Shown: piece after piece, positions 1 through 7,126 of the stretch
Layout of the letters: every line of letters starts with the position of its first letter
Numbering within the stretch: the stretch's first letter is position 1
DNA from: Flavobacterium ammonificans
GTDB taxonomy: Bacteria; Bacteroidota; Bacteroidia; Flavobacteriales; Flavobacteriaceae
Direction of reading: 5' to 3'
Assembly: GCF_020885975.1 (NCBI RefSeq)
Contig: NZ_AP025183.1
Coordinates: forward strand, 1,240,001 to 1,304,000
DNA length: 64,000 nt
Position numbers and translations under genes: made by a program
Notes under the pieces: model-generated
The model's input: only the letters and a program-made list of their open reading frames with translations
What the model was told of the DNA's origin: nothing
Databases searched by the model: none

Positions 1-251
1 TGTAAAAGAAAAATGATTTTTTCATCTCCGTCCCAACGGTAGGTTTGGAACTGCAAACCGTGATTGTCAAAAGTTTCTTTTTTGGCTTCGGCCAAAAAGG
101 GTGGAAGTTGGTTGCTATTTAGTTTTCCTTTTCGAGGATGACTAAAAAGAGAGAAAGCCAGCAGTGTTGCTTTTTTGGGAGCAATAAAACACAATAGGTT
201 AATATAAGCTCCGTAGGATTTGGTAGTAATGAAGAAAAGAAATTGCTTCAT
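1..251 (-). CDS. Alpha/beta hydrolase, N-terminal part (runs off the window)
   Basis: An open frame starts at the ATG at 251-249 and runs off the left edge, giving 83 codons. The protein begins MKQFLFFITTKSYGAYINLL and later carries GLQFQTYRWDGDEKIIFLL, which looks like the first beta strands of a flavobacterial alpha/beta hydrolase just before the oxyanion HGW region. The nucleophile and the rest of the fold lie outside the window, so substrate and activity cannot be judged. The start codon sits directly behind the hairpin and T-run that end the upstream zinc-ribbon-family gene. The family call is from recollection of similar flavobacterial proteins. Confidence 0.6.
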   Translation of the reverse strand, partial: MKQFLFFITTKSYGAYINLLCFIAPKKATLLAFSLFSHPRKGKLNSNQLPPFLAEAKKETFDNHGLQFQTYRWDGDEKIIFLL

Positions 252-280
252 AATAAAAAAGTCCCGATTTGCATCGGGAC
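252..280 (-). terminator. Intrinsic terminator of the zinc-ribbon-family gene
   Basis: GTCCCGAT and ATCGGGAC form an 8-bp stem with a 4-base loop (261-280). Read on the minus strand it is followed by a T-rich run (260-252). It lies between the stop of the upstream gene and the ATG of the hydrolase at 251, with no spacer between the T-run and that ATG. Confidence 0.85.
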
Positions 281-289
281 TTCAAGTAG

Positions 290-1069
290 TTAAAATTTAG
301 AAAATAATTTTTCCATTTTTTCTCTTTCCTCCTCGGCTAACGTACTGTCAACCAAAATTCTTCCAGAGTGCTCATCAGTGATGATTTTCTTTCTAGCAGC
401 AATTTCCACTTGTGTTTGTGGTGGAATTGTAAAGAAAGATCCTGCAGATGCTCCTCTTTCGATAGAAACTACAGCTAATCCATTACGAACGCTGCTTCTG
501 ATTCTTTTGTAAGCAGTTAACAAACGCTCTTCGATTTGTGCTTCATACTCTGCTGATTTTTGAGAAAGAAATTCTTCTTCTTTCTGAGTTTCAGCCATAA
601 TAGCATCCAATTCTGATTTTTTATGTTTCAAGTGAGTTGATTTTGATTCTAATTTTTCTTTAGAATTTGCAATCACCTCTTTTTTGTGTTCAATAGAAGC
701 TTTCATTTCTTTGATTTGCTTTTCAGCCAATTGAATTTCTAATTCTTGAAATTCAACTTCTTTAGTCAAAGAGTTGTATTCTCTGTTGTTACGAACACTC
801 TCTTGTTGTTTTGTATATTTTTTGATAGCCTCTTTGTGCTCGTCAATAGCATTTTTCTTTACTTTGATTTGCTCTTCGATAACTTCAAGTTCGCTTTTTA
901 ATTTTTCTGAACGAGTGCTTAAACCAGCTACTTCATCTTCTAAATCTTCTACCTCTAAAGGAAGTTCCCCTCTTACGTTTCTGATTTCGTCAATTCTTGA
1001 GTCAATAAGTTGTAAATCGTATATTGCTCTTAACTTGTCTTCGACACTTAATTCTTTTTTAGTCGCCAT
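290..1069 (-). CDS. C4-type zinc-ribbon family coiled-coil protein lacking its cysteines
   Basis: The 259-residue protein is a long charged coiled coil (about residues 10-190) followed by a small C-terminal domain. That domain keeps the family framework RGASAGSFFTIPPQ and DEHSGRIL of the DUF164/COG1579 zinc-ribbon proteins. The four zinc-binding cysteines are absent: Ser208, Ser211, Asp232 and Ser235 occupy the places where Cys-x2-Cys pairs would be. The protein contains no cysteine at all. Zinc-containing relatives are proposed to bind nucleic acid or protein partners, but this lineage evidently does without the metal. It lies 3 bases downstream of the Nif3 gene on the same strand, so the two are probably cotranscribed. 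Precise function is unknown. Confidence 0.85.
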   Translation of the reverse strand: MATKKELSVEDKLRAIYDLQLIDSRIDEIRNVRGELPLEVEDLEDEVAGLSTRSEKLKSELEVIEEQIKVKKNAIDEHKEAIKKYTKQQESVRNNREYNSLTKEVEFQELEIQLAEKQIKEMKASIEHKKEVIANSKEKLESKSTHLKHKKSELDAIMAETQKEEEFLSQKSAEYEAQIEERLLTAYKRIRSSVRNGLAVVSIERGASAGSFFTIPPQTQVEIAARKKIITDEHSGRILVDSTLAEEEREKMEKLFSKF

Positions 1070-1072
1070 ATT

Positions 1073-2167
1073 TTATAAGTACTTAACTGGATTTGTATTT
1101 TCTTCTGAAAAAATGATGGCAAAATTAAGGATTTTTTTTCTAAGAAAGTCAACAATATAATTTTTTGTATACCGTTCGCTTTCAAAATGTCCAATATCTG
1201 CCAAAAGTAATTGGTTTTCTGCCTCATAGAACTGATGGTATTTCAAATCAGCGGTTAAAAAAGCATCGGCTCCAGCTCGGATTGCATTTTTGATGGCAAA
1301 ACTTCCAGCGCCTCCTAAAACAGCTACTTTTTGTATGGGTTTATCAAGAAACTGCGAATGGCGGATGCCGCCTGCTTGCATTTTTTCTTTTACCATTCCC
1401 AAGAATTCTTTTTCGCACATTGGTGTTTGCAATTCGCCAATCATTCCTAAGCCAATATTTTGATGTTGGTTTTTGAGATCGTAAATCTCGTAAGCTACTT
1501 CTTCGTAGATATGCGTTTGAAACAAGGTTTTCAAAATTCTACTTTCTAGGTGCTTTTCAAACGTAACTTCGATTTTGATTTCGTCAGCTTGAACGAATTC
1601 AAAGCGTTCTCCAATTTCAGGATTGCTATGTTCGTTGCCTTTATAGGTTCCAGTCCCTTTCGAGTTAAAGCTGCAGTTGTCATAATTACCAATACTTCCA
1701 GCTCCTGCATGGAATAAGGCATTGCGAACTGCTTCTGCATTTTCAGGAACAGTGTAGGTGACTAATTTGCGGATGAAATTCTCTTTTGGGATGAGGATTT
1801 TGGTGTTTTTTAGCCCTAAAGCATCACAAAATATTTTGTTGACTCCTTCAGGATGATTGTCCAAAGCGGTATGAACAGCATAAATGGCAATGTCGTTTTT
1901 GATGGCTTTAAGAATTGCGCGCTCTACATAAGTTGTTCCGGTAATTTTCTTCAAACCTGAAAATAGAATCGGGTGAAAGCAAACCACCAAATTGCAATTT
2001 TTGGTAATGGCTTCGTCAATTACACTTTCTAAAGCATCGTGACATACTAAAATTCCAGTAGCGTCATTTTCTGGATTGCCTACTAAGAGCCCCACATTAT
2101 CAAAGTCTTCGGCATAGGCTAAAGGGGCCATTGCTTCGAGTACAGGGAATATTTCTTTTATTTTCAT
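1073..2167 (-). CDS. Nif3-like dinuclear metal centre protein (YqfO/YbgI family)
   Basis: The 364 residues match the long Nif3/YqfO form: an N-terminal half with DFDNVGLLVG (21-30), FHPILFSGLKK (64-74) and HTALDNHPEGVN, a central PII-like insertion (about 135-245), and a C-terminal half ending in GHFESERYTKNYIVDFL, which supplies the last metal ligands (His and Glu). Family members form toroidal hexamers with a two-metal site; suggested roles include GTP cyclohydrolase-like or stress functions, none settled. The usual HH pair in the first half is Phe64-His65 here, so one expected ligand is replaced. The gene heads a two-gene unit with the zinc-ribbon-family gene. Confidence 0.92.
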   Translation of the reverse strand: MKIKEIFPVLEAMAPLAYAEDFDNVGLLVGNPENDATGILVCHDALESVIDEAITKNCNLVVCFHPILFSGLKKITGTTYVERAILKAIKNDIAIYAVHTALDNHPEGVNKIFCDALGLKNTKILIPKENFIRKLVTYTVPENAEAVRNALFHAGAGSIGNYDNCSFNSKGTGTYKGNEHSNPEIGERFEFVQADEIKIEVTFEKHLESRILKTLFQTHIYEEVAYEIYDLKNQHQNIGLGMIGELQTPMCEKEFLGMVKEKMQAGGIRHSQFLDKPIQKVAVLGGAGSFAIKNAIRAGADAFLTADLKYHQFYEAENQLLLADIGHFESERYTKNYIVDFLRKKILNFAIIFSEENTNPVKYL

Positions 2168-2209
2168 TTAATTCATCTTAACGTAATTTAACAATAGCTT
2201 ATCTTTTTA

Positions 2210-2243
2210 TTGTGAGTTTTATTTTCGTCGAATGGTATTTTTG
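2210..2243 (+). promoter_or_regulatory. Candidate promoter for the gene at 2264
   Basis: TTG at 2210-2212 and TATTTTTG at 2236-2243 are separated by 23 bases. This fits the Bacteroidota TTG/TAnnTTTG pattern and places the transcript start a few bases before the ATG at 2264. Confidence 0.6.
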
Positions 2244-2263
2244 ACTACCTATAAACCAAAAAA

Positions 2264-2992
2264 ATGAAATTAAAAATAGCTTTTTTGTTCTTGTTTTTTC
2301 AAATTGGTTTTTCGCAATCCGAAAAAACGATTAAAGGTACAGTTTTATCGGATAATTTCCCAATGGCAAAAGTAGATGTCGTAAATTTTAATTCCAAAAA
2401 AAGTACCCTTACTGATACTGAAGGCAAGTTTGTTCTAACTGGTAAACTTGGGGAAATTCTAATTTTTATTGCTAAGGGATACGATTTAAAACGTGTTGTA
2501 ATTGATGCGGATATGATGCTAAAGCAAGATAATTTAGTAGTTTTAGTAAAGAAGCCGGAAGAGTTGCAAGAAGTTCTGATTGTCAAAACGCCCTCCATTC
2601 ACTTGAGTAAAGATAAAAAATTTGAGCAGGATAAACTGGATGATATAGCTATGGATAAGCTACAAAAAACGCTTAAAAATCCTGGGGTTTATGACGGACA
2701 AACTGCAGGGATAGATTTTTTTAAAATTGCCAATATGATTGGTAAACTGTTTTCCAAGGAGAAAGAAATTGTTAAAGTAGAATCACCTCCAATAGTATTT
2801 AAAGACCTAATAAAAAATAATTTTAAACCTGATTTTTATACTAAAACCTTGCATTTGAAAGAGGATGAAGTCGCTCTTTTTCTTGAATTTTGCGATGTCG
2901 ATCCCAAAGCTAGATTGCTAGAGAAAAGTAATAATCAATTAATGCTTTTGGACTTTTTGCATCAAAAGAGAGATGAGTTTAAAAAAATATAA
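2264..2992 (+). CDS. Exported protein with CarboxypepD_reg-like domain
   Basis: The 242-residue product has an N-terminal signal peptide (MKLKIAFLFLFFQIGFSQ, cleavage near residue 18). It is followed by a CarboxypepD_reg-like beta-sandwich with the typical pattern KTIKGTVLSDNFPMAKVDV, then STLTDTEGKFVL, at about residues 21-100. The remaining 140 residues are mostly helical and unrecognised. In Bacteroidota such domains often begin outer-membrane receptors, but here there is no plug or barrel, so it is more likely a periplasmic or surface-anchored protein. It is flanked by its own candidate promoter and is not obviously in an operon. Confidence 0.75.
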   Translation: MKLKIAFLFLFFQIGFSQSEKTIKGTVLSDNFPMAKVDVVNFNSKKSTLTDTEGKFVLTGKLGEILIFIAKGYDLKRVVIDADMMLKQDNLVVLVKKPEELQEVLIVKTPSIHLSKDKKFEQDKLDDIAMDKLQKTLKNPGVYDGQTAGIDFFKIANMIGKLFSKEKEIVKVESPPIVFKDLIKNNFKPDFYTKTLHLKEDEVALFLEFCDVDPKARLLEKSNNQLMLLDFLHQKRDEFKKI

Positions 2993-3045
2993 GTTGGCTG
3001 TAGTGTGCTTATTTTTCTGTTTTTTATGAAATTAAAAGGTACGGC

Positions 3046-3061
3046 TATTTTTGTATATTTG
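3046..3061 (+). promoter_or_regulatory. Tandem -7 boxes in front of the toxin-antitoxin pair
   Basis: Two adjacent matches to TAnnTTTG occur head to tail: TATTTTTG (3046-3053) and TATATTTG (3054-3061), 22 bases before the antitoxin ATG. No TTG at the right distance is evident. The doubled box may let transcription begin at two sites. Confidence 0.5.
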
Positions 3062-3082
3062 TAATTCAAAAAATCAATACTT

Positions 3083-3322
3083 ATGACTACATTAACCATT
3101 AAAATCAACGAACGCACTAAGGCAGGTAAAGCCTTTATGGCGATGTCTGAATCTTTTTTTAAAGGGGTAAAAGGAATTGAAATTATTGAAACGGATTCTA
3201 ATAAAATTGAGGAAAGTCCCTATGATCCTGAATTTGTTGCAATGGTAAAAAAAGCTCAAAAAAGTAAAAATAGAACAATAGTAGATCCGAATGATATATG
3301 GGGAAGTTTAGGGTTGAAATAA
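3083..3322 (+). CDS. Antitoxin of a type II toxin-antitoxin module
   Basis: This 79-residue protein begins MTTLTIKINERTKAGKAFMAM, a short beta strand plus helix reminiscent of antitoxin DNA-binding N-termini. A disordered charged tail (SPYDPEFVAMVKKAQKS) then ends in DPNDIWGSLGLK, the kind of segment that wraps around a RelE-fold toxin. Its last 25 bases overlap the start of the toxin gene in another frame, which is typical of translationally coupled antitoxin-toxin pairs. The sequence is not YefM-like in the part I can read, although the toxin is YoeB-like. The assignment rests mainly on order, size and overlap. Confidence 0.8.
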   Translation: MTTLTIKINERTKAGKAFMAMSESFFKGVKGIEIIETDSNKIEESPYDPEFVAMVKKAQKSKNRTIVDPNDIWGSLGLK

Positions 3323-3579
3323 CAGATTTAGCAAAGAAGCAAATTGCTAAACATTTAAAGTCTGGCAATCAGTCTAGTATCAAAAAAATAGCAATAATTT
3401 TAAATGAATTATCTGAAACTCCTTATTCGGGAGTTGGTAAACCCGAAGCTTTAAAATCCAATTTATCTGGCTTTTGGTCAAGACAAATCAACCCAAAAGA
3501 CCGATTAATTTATACTGTTAATGATGATTTGGTTGTTGTAGATGTTATTTCTGCAATGGGTCATTATTCTGATAAATAA
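3298..3579 (+). CDS. YoeB/Txe-family toxin, ribosome-dependent mRNA interferase
   Basis: The 93-residue protein contains the YoeB signature GVGKPEALKSNLSGFWSRQI followed by RLIYTV and a C-terminal GHYSDK. By alignment with E. coli YoeB, the residues Glu46, Arg65, His83 and Tyr84 correspond to Glu50, Arg69, His89 and Tyr90, so the catalytic set looks complete. Family members cleave mRNA in the ribosomal A site and are held inactive by the cognate antitoxin. The ATG at 3298 lies inside the antitoxin gene. The stop codon is only 5 bases before the lpxK ATG, so lpxK may be read on the same transcript. Confidence 0.9.
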   Translation: MGKFRVEITDLAKKQIAKHLKSGNQSSIKKIAIILNELSETPYSGVGKPEALKSNLSGFWSRQINPKDRLIYTVNDDLVVVDVISAMGHYSDK

Positions 3580-3584
3580 ATGCT

Positions 3585-4595
3585 ATGAATCTTCTCCGAA
3601 AAATACTATTCCCTTTCGCTATTCTGTATGGTTTCATTACAAGTATTCGCAATTTTTTGTTTGACAAAGGCATCTTTGCTTCCTATTCGTTTGACCTTCC
3701 TGTTATCGTTGTAGGGAATTTGAGCGTGGGTGGAACAGGCAAAACACCGCAGATAGAGTATCTGATTCGTTTACTTTCTGAACGTTACGCTGTAGCGACT
3801 TTAAGCCGAGGGTATAAAAGAAAGTCGAAAGGTTTTGTTTTGGCGAATGCCAATGCTACCGCTGAAAATTTAGGAGACGAACCCTATCAATTTTACCAAA
3901 AATTCCCATCGATCCAAGTAGCGGTAGACGCCGATAGAAAGAATGGGATTGAACAATTATTGACTCAAGAGAAGAAGCCTCAAGTTATTTTATTGGATGA
4001 TGCTTTTCAACACCGCAAAGTCAAGGCGGGTTTTTATATTTTGTTGACGGCTTATGATGATGTATTTGTGGATGACTTTCTATTGCCAACCGGTAATTTA
4101 AGAGAATCAAGAAGTGGCGCTCAAAGAGCAGATATGATTGTAGTAACCAAATGTCCTACAACACTTTCTGAGACAGAACAAAGTCAAATTAAGCAAAGAA
4201 TAAAATCATATTCGGATGCTCCGGTTTATTTTAGCACGATTGCTTTTGATGAAAATGTACAATCTAGTATTGCATCTGTTCCAGTGGCAACTATTCAGCA
4301 ATCGGCTTGTGTACTTCTGGCAGGAATTGCAAAACCAGCTTCGTTTTTTAATTATTTGACAAACTCAGCATCTATTTGTTTGACCTATCCAGATCATCAT
4401 CATTTTACGGAAACTGATATCCAACAAATTAAACAACAAGCAGGAGAGAAGATGATTGTAACTACCGAAAAAGATTATATTCGTTTGAAAGACTCTATCC
4501 TAAAAGAGCAATTGTATTATTTGCCTATTCGAACTTCGTTACTAGTTGGTTCAAACGAATTTGATGCCTCGGTATTGGACTATTTGAAGCAATAG
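3585..4595 (+). CDS. lpxK: Tetraacyldisaccharide 4'-kinase
   Basis: LpxK phosphorylates the 4' position of the lipid A disaccharide at the inner membrane, a late step of lipid A synthesis. The 336-residue protein has a hydrophobic N-terminus (about 1-25), an unusual P-loop VGNLSVGGTGKTPQ (43-56), SRGYKRKSKG (74-83), and DDAFQHR (138-144), whose acidic pair is the family's catalytic and metal motif. Length agrees with the family. It starts 5 bases after the toxin gene, and no separate promoter box is visible between them. It converges on gap with a 1-base gap. Confidence 0.96.
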   Translation: MNLLRKILFPFAILYGFITSIRNFLFDKGIFASYSFDLPVIVVGNLSVGGTGKTPQIEYLIRLLSERYAVATLSRGYKRKSKGFVLANANATAENLGDEPYQFYQKFPSIQVAVDADRKNGIEQLLTQEKKPQVILLDDAFQHRKVKAGFYILLTAYDDVFVDDFLLPTGNLRESRSGAQRADMIVVTKCPTTLSETEQSQIKQRIKSYSDAPVYFSTIAFDENVQSSIASVPVATIQQSACVLLAGIAKPASFFNYLTNSASICLTYPDHHHFTETDIQQIKQQAGEKMIVTTEKDYIRLKDSILKEQLYYLPIRTSLLVGSNEFDASVLDYLKQ

Positions 4596-4596
4596 A

Positions 4597-5601
4597 TTAA
4601 GCTTTCAGATTGTTGGAGTATAAAATCAAATCAATCAATCGAGACGAGTAGCCAATTTCATTGTCATACCAACCCACTACTTTTACCATTTTGTCAATTA
4701 CAGAGGTCAATTGAGCGTCAAAAATACAGGAATGTGTATTGCCAATTACATCCACTGAAACGATTGAGTCTTCGGTGTACGCTAAAATTCCATTTAGATT
4801 GGTTTCGGCAGCTGTTTTAAAAGCGGTATTGATTTCTTCAATCGTAACTGCTCGTTTGACATTGAAAGTAATATCCGTTAAAGATCCGTCAGGAACGGGA
4901 ACTCGAATGCCACAACCTCCCATTTTATTTTCTAAATGCGTAAAGATTTTTGTCAGTGCTTTGGCTGCTCCAGTTGTTGTAGGAACTATAGATTGACTTG
5001 CACCTCTTGCACGTCTTAAATCTTTATGAGGTTGGTCGTGTAAGCTTTGGTCGGTAGTAAACGAGTGAATGGTGGTGATGTAGGCTTGTTCAATGCCACA
5101 CAATTGGTCAATGATTTGAATCATTGGTGCCGCATTGTTAGTCGTACAGCTCGCGTTAGAAATGATAGTTTCGCTTCCGTCTAGTATTGATTCATTTACT
5201 CCTAATACTACTGTTTTGATACTATCCACTTCAGAAGGTGCCGATAGAATTACTTTTTTGGCTCCAGCCAAAATATGCGAATTCAGTTCTTCGAAAGTTT
5301 TATATTTTCCAGTCGATTCAATGACATAGTCAATGTGAAGACTTTTCCAATCCAAATTAGTAATGCTTTTTTCGTGGAAGAAAGGAATGTGCTTCCCATC
5401 TACTATAATCCCGTTTGTATCAGAGCTGACTTCAAAGGGTAATACGCCATGAATACTATCGTATTTTACCAGATGCGCCATGGTCTTTGTATCGGCAATG
5501 TCATTAATAGCAACCACTTCTATTTGGGGATGGTTGAGGAGCAATCGAAAAAGATTTCGACCAATTCTTCCAAAACCATTGATGGCAATTCGTATTTTCA
5601 A
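4597..5601 (-). CDS. gap: Type I glyceraldehyde-3-phosphate dehydrogenase
   Basis: This glycolytic and gluconeogenic enzyme oxidises glyceraldehyde 3-phosphate to 1,3-bisphosphoglycerate with NAD. The 334 residues begin with the dinucleotide fold NGFGRIGRN (8-16). Asp34 after the second strand fits NAD preference. The nucleophile is Cys152 in SCTTNNAAP and the base is His179 in TTIHSFTTDQ. The usual SCTTNCLAP is altered to SCTTNNAAP, so the second, non-catalytic cysteine is Asn. The protein ends in WYDNEIGYSSR. The gene begins 10 bases after the lipA stop on the same strand, so it is likely cotranscribed with lipA. Many flavobacteria carry more than one gap gene; this may not be the main glycolytic copy. 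Confidence 0.93.
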   Translation of the reverse strand: MKIRIAINGFGRIGRNLFRLLLNHPQIEVVAINDIADTKTMAHLVKYDSIHGVLPFEVSSDTNGIIVDGKHIPFFHEKSITNLDWKSLHIDYVIESTGKYKTFEELNSHILAGAKKVILSAPSEVDSIKTVVLGVNESILDGSETIISNASCTTNNAAPMIQIIDQLCGIEQAYITTIHSFTTDQSLHDQPHKDLRRARGASQSIVPTTTGAAKALTKIFTHLENKMGGCGIRVPVPDGSLTDITFNVKRAVTIEEINTAFKTAAETNLNGILAYTEDSIVSVDVIGNTHSCIFDAQLTSVIDKMVKVVGWYDNEIGYSSRLIDLILYSNNLKA

Positions 5602-5611
5602 AATAGGAAAA

Positions 5612-6481
5612 TTAAAGAATGTGTTTTTGTGCCTTGTAAGACGAACGCACTAGAGCCCCGCTTTCTACGTGACGGAAACCCAATTCCAATCCGTATTTTT
5701 CGTATTTCTCGAATTGCTCTGGTGTGATGTATTCTTTAACAGGTAAGTGTTTTTTACTAGGCTGTAAATATTGACCGATAGTTACTACATCTACATTGGC
5801 AGCGCGTAAATCACGAAGTGTTTGCATCACTTCTTCCTCTTCTTCGCCTAAACCTAGCATTATACCCGATTTGGTTCTGTTGATTCCTTTTTCTTTTAAA
5901 TAACGCAATACTTCCATACTACGATCGTATTTGGCTTGTATGCGCACTTCACGAGTTAGTCGACGTACGGTTTCAATATTATGCGAAACTACTTCAGGAT
6001 TGGCTTCTACGATACGATCTATATTTCTTTCGATACCTTGAAAATCTGGAATTAAGGTTTCTAAGGTTGTGTTCGGATTCATTCTGCGAATTGCTTTTAC
6101 AGTTTCTATCCAAATGATAGATCCGCCATCTTTTAAATCATCACGGTCTACACTGGTAATCACGGCATGTTTGATGTTCATGATTTTGATAGAACGCGCA
6201 ACTTTTTCGGGTTCGTCCCAATCAACTGTTTCTGGACGGCCTGTTTTTACTCCACAAAAACCACAAGAACGGGTACAAATATTCCCTAAAATCATAAAGG
6301 TTGCAGTACCTTCTCCCCAGCATTCGCCCATATTAGGGCAACTTCCAGAAGTACAAATTGTGTTCAAGCTGTATTTGTCAACTAATCCTCTTAACTCCGT
6401 GTATTTTTTACCAATAGGCAATTTTACACGCAACCATTTTGGCTTAGCTGTTGGTAATTTATTTTCTAAAACAGTTTCCAT
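5612..6481 (-). CDS. lipA: Lipoyl synthase
   Basis: LipA is a radical-SAM enzyme that inserts two sulfur atoms into octanoyl groups on lipoate-dependent proteins. From the chosen start [10 protein letters not shown] (289 residues) the auxiliary cluster ligands are Cys43, Cys48 and Cys54 ([12 protein letters not shown]), and the radical-SAM ligands are Cys69, Cys73 and Cys76 (CTRSCGFC). RSSY at 279-282 supplies the serine ligand of the auxiliary cluster. The frame is open up to 6550, but a TATATTTG promoter box at 6507-6500 lies inside that extension, so the ATG at 6481 is preferred. gap follows after 10 bases. Confidence 0.96.
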   Translation of the reverse strand: METVLENKLPTAKPKWLRVKLPIGKKYTELRGLVDKYSLNTICTSGSCPNMGECWGEGTATFMILGNICTRSCGFCGVKTGRPETVDWDEPEKVARSIKIMNIKHAVITSVDRDDLKDGGSIIWIETVKAIRRMNPNTTLETLIPDFQGIERNIDRIVEANPEVVSHNIETVRRLTREVRIQAKYDRSMEVLRYLKEKGINRTKSGIMLGLGEEEEEVMQTLRDLRAANVDVVTIGQYLQPSKKHLPVKEYITPEQFEKYEKYGLELGFRHVESGALVRSSYKAQKHIL

Positions 6482-6499
6482 AACATCAAATTTCTTTTG

Positions 6500-6507
6500 C
6501 AAATATA
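6500..6507 (-). promoter_or_regulatory. -7 box of the lipA promoter
   Basis: The minus strand reads TATATTTG, an exact TAnnTTTG match 18 bases before the chosen lipA ATG. No TTG at the expected distance is visible. Confidence 0.6.
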
Positions 6508-6568
6508 AGTAATGTATTGAAGTAGATAGACGAAAATTTTGGATTAACAATAGTTAAATAAAATCAAA

Positions 6569-7126
6569 CTAACCTTTGGATCCTTTTTGAATGATTTCGG
6601 CTAATAATTTTTTAGCTCTCAAAATTTTGATTTTCACATTGCTCAACGGTTCGTCAATTTTGAGGGCTATTTCTTGATAACTCATTTCTTGAAAATACCG
6701 CATTTGAATGACTTCCTGATAGTGTGGTTTCAATTCTTTAATGAATTTCAATAATTGTGAAAGGTTTTGTTCTGTGATTATTTTGTCCTCTACAGAAGGC
6801 GTCATGTCGGCTACATTGTGAGCTTTCTGGTCTTCGTCATCCGTAATTTCGATAAACAGACTTGATTTTCGTTTACGCAATAAATCGACATGACCGTTTT
6901 TAGCAATGGCTATCAGCCAGGTATTGAACTTAAATTCGTTATTGTAGGAGCTAATTTTGTTAAATGCCTTAGAGAAGGTTTCGATGGTGATGTCCTCGGC
7001 ATCCGTTTCGTTTTCGGTACGCACCAACATAAAACCATAGACTTCATTCCAATAATAATCCAATAGAAAAGTGAAGGCAGTTTGATCGCCTAGTTTTGCT
7101 TTTTCTATTTGTTGGTTTATTTCCAC
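6569..7126 (-). CDS. ECF-type RNA polymerase sigma factor
   Basis: The 185-residue protein has the two-domain layout of extracytoplasmic-function sigma-70 factors. Region 2 (about 20-90) contains DAEDITIETFSKAF and FNTWLIAIAKNGHVDLLRKRK for core and -10 recognition. Region 4 (about 125-180) contains HYQEVIQMRYFQEMSYQEIALKIDEPLSNVKIKILRAKKLL, a helix-turn-helix. It overlaps the end of the upstream glycosyltransferase gene by 10 bases, implying coupled translation. No anti-sigma factor gene lies next to it, so the usual membrane-tethered control is either encoded elsewhere or absent. Its regulon cannot be inferred from the window. Confidence 0.93.
   Translation of the reverse strand: MEINQQIEKAKLGDQTAFTFLLDYYWNEVYGFMLVRTENETDAEDITIETFSKAFNKISSYNNEFKFNTWLIAIAKNGHVDLLRKRKSSLFIEITDDEDQKAHNVADMTPSVEDKIITEQNLSQLLKFIKELKPHYQEVIQMRYFQEMSYQEIALKIDEPLSNVKIKILRAKKLLAEIIQKGSKG

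Noticed and set aside
774..1160. Open frame opposite the zinc-ribbon-family and Nif3 genes
   Set aside because: Its Ser/Leu-rich sequence is the expected shadow of a Lys/Glu-rich coiled coil.
6069..6512. Open frame opposite lipA
   Set aside because: It lies wholly within a well-supported gene and carries no family motif.
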